Part shown: piece by piece, positions 5,988 through 9,714 of the stretch
How the letters are laid out: every line of letters begins with the position of its first letter
Position numbering within the stretch: position 1 is the first letter of the stretch
Assembly: GCA_003251995.1 (NCBI GenBank)
Contig: QKDT01000009.1
Span: 1-9,714, forward strand
Reading direction: 5' to 3'
DNA length: 9,714 nucleotides
Source of the DNA: Desulfovibrio desulfuricans
Lineage (GTDB): Bacteria; Desulfobacterota; Desulfovibrionia; Desulfovibrionales; Desulfovibrionaceae
Notes under the pieces: model-generated
Databases searched by the model: none
The model's input: the letters and a program-made list of their open reading frames with translations, nothing else
Told to the model about the DNA's origin: nothing
Position numbers and translations under genes: made by a program

Positions 5988-8705
5988 ATGCACGCACCCA
6001 AATTGTTGCTCATCGCTTTTTTTCTGACCTTGTGCTGTGCCCTGGCCTCTCCCGCCGCAATCGCGGCGGAACCGACCCCCTCCGCCAAGCAGGATACCGC
6101 CAAGTCTGATTCGGCAAAATCTGATTCTGCAAAGCCAGAGGCTGCCAAATCCGACGCCAAGACCAGTTCCAAGGCCGACGCCAAGGCGGACGACAAGCCT
6201 GATGGCAAGTCCGATGCCAAGTCTAATAGCAAGGCTGACGCTAAGGCTGATGCCAAATCCGACGCCAAACCAGGTGCGCCTGAAGAGCCTGCCCTCTCCG
6301 ACAACCTGCCCCTGCGCGATCCGTGGGAAATGGTCTGGAGCGGACAAGAAGCCCGGCTCGACGAAATCAATCAGAAGGCAGAAACCATGGGTGATACCTT
6401 TGCCCAACGCTCTGCCAACCTGAGCCAGAAGGTGCAGCCCTTCATGGAAGAAGCCCGGCGCCTGCTGGTGCTGCTAAATACTTATAAAAACTGGCCCAAC
6501 CTTGTTGAGGCCGTCAGCCGGCGCATCACCACAACGGTGATTGACCTGCGCAAGGTGCTTGATCCTGTTCTGGCTGCGCGCACTGAAACCCAGAGGATGC
6601 TGGAACGCGTGGCCTATATGGCCGACAGCATGCCCGAAGACCTGCAAGACGGCAGTCTGAGCCCGGAAATGCAGGCGTACGCCAAAAAGCTGGTGCTCAC
6701 ACGCTTACGCCTCATCGCCGTGATGACGCAGTGTGATTCTGCGCTGGCCCCGGCCCTGGCGATCATCAAGCGCATGGAAAAAATGCAGGATGAAATCACA
6801 GACCAGATCCCCGTGCTGTGGAAAAACTACTACCTGCAAAAGCCTGTTCCCTGGCTTAGCCCCAGTGCATGGGCCAACTTTGACCGCCAGATGCACAACT
6901 CCATCCGAGGCATGCTTCTGCGCCTTCCGGTAGAAATTCCCATCACCCTGGAACACTGGGGCTCGGCTGTTCTGCGCTTTATCCTCTGCCTGATTGTAAC
7001 GGGTGTGCTTACCACGCTGCTCTATCGCCGCTGGGCAGCCCACGACCAGGACAAGGATAGCACATTGCGGCATGTGTTCCGCGTCAGCCTGCCCTGGCTG
7101 TGTGTGGGCCTGGCGCTGCTGGGCAGTTCCGTGTCCGCCACTGGCGAATTTTTTCGACTGTTCCTTGCCCTGGGCAACCTGTGCCTCATCGTTGCACAGA
7201 TACATCTGGCATGGGATTTACGCCTGCTGAAATACCCAGAAGTTCCTCGCCAAAAGCCCCCGTTCTGGCTACTCATTCAGCCAACACTCTGCTCCTATGT
7301 GCTGCTCTATCTGCCGCTGACCAAACCGCTGGTGCTGGTCATCTGGCTGGGTATCGTCATAGCTTCCATCGTGCGCCAGCACCGCAGGCCCAAGCTTGAC
7401 CTTGGCCCCATGCACGTGGAAACCAGCGTGCTTGAGTGTGAACCCATAGTGCTTTGGATATGCCTTGTGCTGACCCTGGCAGGATTGCATATCTACAGCA
7501 TGGTGCTGTACCTGCTCTTTGTTTCCTGCTCACTGGCGCTGCAACTTTGCATGGGCGGCATGGCCCTGGTCAGCAGACTCAACGACAAGCTGCCTCAGGA
7601 AGGCGTGCGCGCAGCCCTGGCTCACCTTGCCGTGGCGCTTTCCGCGCCAGTGGTGCTGGTGGCGGCCTTTGTGGGTGTTTCACAATGGGTGGGCACGCTG
7701 CCCGGCGGCATGTACCTGTTGCAATATTATGTTTTGCAGGGCGTCAATGTGGGCGCTACGCAGTTTAATATCCTGCATCTGCTGCTTATCATCACCATGT
7801 TCTACCTCACGCGCACTGCCGTTGCCATGGGCTCGCGCTTTCTGGCCCGTCTGCCCAAGCAGGGGCTGGCTATAGACTCCACGCTCATCCCCCCCATGCA
7901 AACGGCCTTTACCTACGCGCTGTGGTGCTGCTTTGGCCTGTTTGCCCTGCGTGCCGTGGGCATGGAGCTGAGCAACCTCGCCATGGTAGCCGGTGGTCTT
8001 TCCGTTGGTATCGGTTTTGGCATGCAGACCATCGTCAACAACTTTCTGTCTGGTCTGATACTGATTTTCAGCCGGACTCTTCAGGCGGGCGATGTGGTGG
8101 ATGTGGGCGGAACCCAGGGACGTGTGCGCAAAATCAGCGTGCGAGCCACCATGGTGGAAACCTTTGACAACGCACTGATTATCGTCCCCAACTCGGAATT
8201 TGTGGCCAGCCGTCTTATCAACTGGACGCGCAACAGCCGCACCGTGCGCAAGGAGATATTGGTTGGGGTTGCCTACGGCTCCAACGCCGAACAGGTCATG
8301 AAAGTGTTGCTGGCGACAGCCAACGCCAACAGCAACGTGCTCAAATATCCTCCGCCAAGTGTGGTCTTTGCGGATTTTGGGGCCAGTACGCTCGATTTCA
8401 GCTTGCGTTTCTGGGTGCGGGATTATGATGTGGCGCTTTCCACCGCTTCAGACATCCGCCTGGAAATTGAGCGGCAATTCCGCGAACAACATATTGAAAT
8501 TGCCTTCCCGCAGCTTGATGTGAACATCAAGGAACTGCCGTTGCGCACCAAGACTGCGCGCTCCGCGGCAGAACCGCGTGCCCCGCGGCGGCGCGCGCCG
8601 CGACGCCCGCGCAGGGTGCTGCCTGCTGCGGCAAAGGACGGCAAAACGGATGTCAAAAATCCGCCCGCCGCACCCACGGATGACGGAGACGACGAAAACA
8701 GCTAG
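5988..8705 (+). CDS. Large MscS-family mechanosensitive ion channel
   Basis: This 905-residue inner-membrane channel should open under membrane tension to release solutes on osmotic downshock. A signal peptide (1-27, cleavage near AIA-AE) precedes a Lys/Asp/Ala/Ser-rich repetitive linker (33-94). A periplasmic helical domain (about 105-315) comes next, then about eleven hydrophobic segments (near 323-346, 366-384, 387-409, 426-444, 446-463, 485-504, 506-528, 543-566, 594-615, 638-657 and 661-696). The last is the pore helix: it includes GLSVGIGFGMQ (670-680), NNFLSGLILIFSR (684-696) and the following QAGDVV. The beta domain shows VDVGGTQGRV and IVPNSEF (732-738), and the alpha/beta vestibule extends to about 850. 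The layout resembles MscK or the YbiO/YjeP type rather than small MscS. A tail with RAPRRRAPRRPRR (864-876) and an acidic end (DDGDDENS) is unusual. GAGG at 5979-5982 supports the start. The gene probably has its own promoter in the divergent gap. Confidence 0.92.
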   Translation: MHAPKLLLIAFFLTLCCALASPAAIAAEPTPSAKQDTAKSDSAKSDSAKPEAAKSDAKTSSKADAKADDKPDGKSDAKSNSKADAKADAKSDAKPGAPEEPALSDNLPLRDPWEMVWSGQEARLDEINQKAETMGDTFAQRSANLSQKVQPFMEEARRLLVLLNTYKNWPNLVEAVSRRITTTVIDLRKVLDPVLAARTETQRMLERVAYMADSMPEDLQDGSLSPEMQAYAKKLVLTRLRLIAVMTQCDSALAPALAIIKRMEKMQDEITDQIPVLWKNYYLQKPVPWLSPSAWANFDRQMHNSIRGMLLRLPVEIPITLEHWGSAVLRFILCLIVTGVLTTLLYRRWAAHDQDKDSTLRHVFRVSLPWLCVGLALLGSSVSATGEFFRLFLALGNLCLIVAQIHLAWDLRLLKYPEVPRQKPPFWLLIQPTLCSYVLLYLPLTKPLVLVIWLGIVIASIVRQHRRPKLDLGPMHVETSVLECEPIVLWICLVLTLAGLHIYSMVLYLLFVSCSLALQLCMGGMALVSRLNDKLPQEGVRAALAHLAVALSAPVVLVAAFVGVSQWVGTLPGGMYLLQYYVLQGVNVGATQFNILHLLLIITMFYLTRTAVAMGSRFLARLPKQGLAIDSTLIPPMQTAFTYALWCCFGLFALRAVGMELSNLAMVAGGLSVGIGFGMQTIVNNFLSGLILIFSRTLQAGDVVDVGGTQGRVRKISVRATMVETFDNALIIVPNSEFVASRLINWTRNSRTVRKEILVGVAYGSNAEQVMKVLLATANANSNVLKYPPPSVVFADFGASTLDFSLRFWVRDYDVALSTASDIRLEIERQFREQHIEIAFPQLDVNIKELPLRTKTARSAAEPRAPRRRAPRRPRRVLPAAAKDGKTDVKNPPAAPTDDGDDENS
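6084..6269 (+). repeat. Ser/Asp/Ala/Lys-rich coding repeat in the channel gene
   Basis: Residues 33-94 of the channel consist of degenerate short units such as SDSAK, SDAK, KADAK and ADDK. The DNA repeats are imperfect: AAGTCTGATTCGGCAAAA and AATCTGATTCTGCAAAG occur back to back near 6102-6136, and variants of GACGCCAAG recur downstream. The stretch is hydrophilic and presumably unstructured, linking the signal peptide to the periplasmic domain. It may vary in unit number between strains. Confidence 0.8.
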
Positions 8706-8735
8706 ACGCCTTCCGCGTGAATGATCGCCGCAGTA

Positions 8736-8758
8736 ATGCCCGGTTATGACGCGGGCAT
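8736..8758. other. Hairpin in the channel-cupin intergenic leader
   Basis: ATGCCCG (8736-8742) and CGGGCAT (8752-8758) form a perfect 7-bp stem around a 9-base loop, 30 bases after the channel stop codon. No U-tract follows, so it is a weak terminator candidate. It could instead be an attenuating or stabilising structure in the cupin leader. The rest of the 138-bp gap shows no convincing promoter. Confidence 0.35.
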
Positions 8759-8843
8759 GTCAGTGCGGGGCTTCCGCCATATGATCGCGCTGTCACTGCC
8801 AGTTTTAACCGGCGCACCCGCGCCTGAACCACAGGAGAACACC

Positions 8844-9191
8844 ATGATTAATCGCGCAGACGCTCTGGAATGCTTTGAAAAAGAACTTTTTGGCGGACCT
8901 GGCGCCGTCCATTTTACCAAGATTGTCAACGAAAACGGGCTGGCGGACAAAGGCCGCCTGTTCAACATCGGCACCCTCAAGCCCGGCTGTGCCGTGGGCA
9001 ACCACAAGCACAGCGGCGAAATTGAAATATATTACATCCTTGAAGGCGAAGGCATGTACAACGACAACGGCGTTGAATCCCTCATCAAGGCTGGCGATGT
9101 AACCGTGTGCAACGATGGCGAAAGCCACGGTCTGCTCAATACCGGCTCCACCGATCTCAAGATGGTCGCGCTTATTCTGTTTACCAAGTAA
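8844..9191 (+). CDS. Single-domain cupin protein
   Basis: This 115-residue protein is one conserved cupin barrel. Motif 1, G-x5-H-x-H-x4-E-x6-G, is met exactly, with His54, His56 and Glu61 as likely metal ligands. Motif 2 (GDVTVCNDGESHGLLN, 84-99) gives the fourth ligand, His95, with Asn in place of the usual Pro. Such small cupins bind Mn, Fe, Ni or Zn and may be isomerases, dioxygenases or sugar-binding proteins. The substrate cannot be told from sequence. The start at 8844 is chosen because CAGGAG lies at 8832-8837; a longer in-frame ORF from 8721 adds 41 non-cupin residues and lacks a ribosome binding site. It is 138 bp from the channel gene, so it is probably an independent unit, and it ends before a strong terminator. 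Confidence 0.88.
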   Translation: MINRADALECFEKELFGGPGAVHFTKIVNENGLADKGRLFNIGTLKPGCAVGNHKHSGEIEIYYILEGEGMYNDNGVESLIKAGDVTVCNDGESHGLLNTGSTDLKMVALILFTK

Positions 9192-9210
9192 CACGCGCTC
9201 CATTCACAAG

Positions 9211-9250
9211 AAATGTAAGAGGCCCCTCAGTGAGGGGCCTCTTACATTTT
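9211..9250. terminator. Bidirectional rho-independent terminator
   Basis: AAATGTAAGAGGCCCCTCA (9211-9229) is repeated as its perfect reverse complement at 9231-9249, with a single G at the centre. The RNA folds to an 18-bp stem with a 3-base loop. The A-rich left end and T-rich right end (CATTTT) allow use in both directions. It lies 19 bp after the cupin stop and 37 bp beyond the end of the convergent dehydrogenase gene. Confidence 0.92.
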
Positions 9251-9286
9251 ATGGGATCAATCCCCAATTTCTATCTGGCAGTCTGA

Positions 9287-9714
9287 TTAGTATTGGATAT
9301 AGGCCACATGGGTCTGGAGATATTCCATAAGCCCATGCTTGCCGTCCGCACCGCCAATGCCAGATTTGCGCCAACCGGCATGGAAGCCCTGCATGGCTTC
9401 AAAGTTTTCACGGTTCACGTAGGTTTCGCCAAACTTGAGGCGGTTCACCGCTTCCATGGCTGTGGAGATGTTGCTGGTGTAGATGGACGATGTGAGGCCG
9501 TAGTCGCAGTCGTTGGCAAGGGCCAGCGCCTCATCCAGATCATGATAGGTCATCATGGGCAGCACGGGGCCAAAAACTTCATTGCGCACGATTTCCATAT
9601 CCTGGCGGCAGTTGCGCAGCAGGGTGGGCGTGTAGAAGTAGCCGGAATCGCGGTCAGCGGGCGCGCCGCCGGTAACGGCTTCGGCACCATCGGCCTCTGC
9701 GCGTTTGACCATGC
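9287..9714 (-). CDS. aldA: AldA-type aldehyde dehydrogenase, C-terminal part (runs off the window)
   Basis: Only about the last 142 residues are present; the gene continues beyond 9714 on the minus strand. They fit the NAD-dependent lactaldehyde/glycolaldehyde dehydrogenase AldA, which oxidises L-lactaldehyde to lactate and glycolaldehyde to glycolate. The segment NEVFGPVLPM carries the family E-x-FGPV motif. The tail GETYVNRENFEAMQGFHAGW, continuing RKSGIGGADGKHGLMEYLQT, closely resembles the C-terminus of E. coli AldA as I recall it. The Rossmann domain, catalytic Cys and catalytic Glu lie in the missing part, so activity cannot be judged. The protein ends near 9287 with AYIQY and TAA. Possible roles are fucose/rhamnose or propanediol-linked aldehyde oxidation, or fermentative aldehyde metabolism. 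Family assignment is firm, substrate less so. Confidence 0.9.
   Translation of the reverse strand, partial: MVKRAEADGAEAVTGGAPADRDSGYFYTPTLLRNCRQDMEIVRNEVFGPVLPMMTYHDLDEALALANDCDYGLTSSIYTSNISTAMEAVNRLKFGETYVNRENFEAMQGFHAGWRKSGIGGADGKHGLMEYLQTHVAYIQY

Noticed and set aside
5988..6050. Lipoprotein signal around the double Cys (16-17) of the channel
   Set aside because: The residues before Cys are T-L rather than a small residue at -1, so no lipobox; an ordinary signal peptide with AIA-AE cleavage fits better.
8776..8810. GG-N10-GC spacing on the minus strand upstream of the cupin
   Set aside because: The -12 part reads AGCGC instead of TTGC, and there is no gene on that strand to serve.
8721..8843. 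N-terminal extension of the cupin from the ATG at 8721
   Set aside because: The 41 added residues match no cupin element, and there is a good ribosome binding site only before 8844.

Overview
The window looks like chromosomal DNA from a Gram-negative, fairly GC-rich deltaproteobacterium. The closest fit from recall is Desulfovibrio or a relative (Desulfovibrionaceae). The assignment rests on three things: gene content (DUF362 protein, large MscS-type channel, AldA-like dehydrogenase, and a family-9 glycosyltransferase beside small helical proteins), a strong sigma-54 promoter, and codon use. I could not run a search. No tRNA, rRNA, CRISPR array, insertion sequence or phage attachment site is visible.

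Left block (about 1-4122, + strand). A near-consensus sigma-54 promoter (GG-N10-GC at 117-130), with an upstream palindrome at 48-67, precedes four closely spaced genes. They are a lysozyme-like peptidoglycan hydrolase with a long low-complexity N-terminus and no signal peptide, a GT9 (heptosyltransferase-family) glycosyltransferase with a roughly 190-residue C-terminal extension, an unrecognised 201-residue acidic helical protein, and a 107-residue FlgN/FliT-like helical protein. The sigma-54 promoter, a wall hydrolase and a chaperone-like protein together suggest a flagellar or cell-surface appendage operon. That link is inference, since no structural flagellar gene lies inside the window. 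A long hairpin at 4075-4122 ends the block.

Middle block (4157-5868, - strand). A DUF362 protein gene is followed 17 bp later by thiE (thiamine phosphate synthase), so the two are probably co-transcribed. No TPP riboswitch was seen upstream. The gap 5869-5987 is a divergent promoter region containing a short palindrome.

Right block (5988-9714). A 905-residue MscS-family mechanosensitive channel (+) has a signal peptide, a Ser/Asp/Ala/Lys-rich repeat linker, a periplasmic helical domain, about eleven membrane segments and a basic-then-acidic tail. After a 138-bp leader comes a 115-residue single-domain cupin (+). A perfect 19-bp inverted repeat separates the cupin from a convergent aldehyde dehydrogenase gene (-), closely AldA-like. 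Only the C-terminal part of that gene is inside the window.

The most interesting region is the left operon: a probable alternative flagellar or envelope muramidase grouped with an extended GT9 enzyme and two small helical proteins under apparent sigma-54 control.
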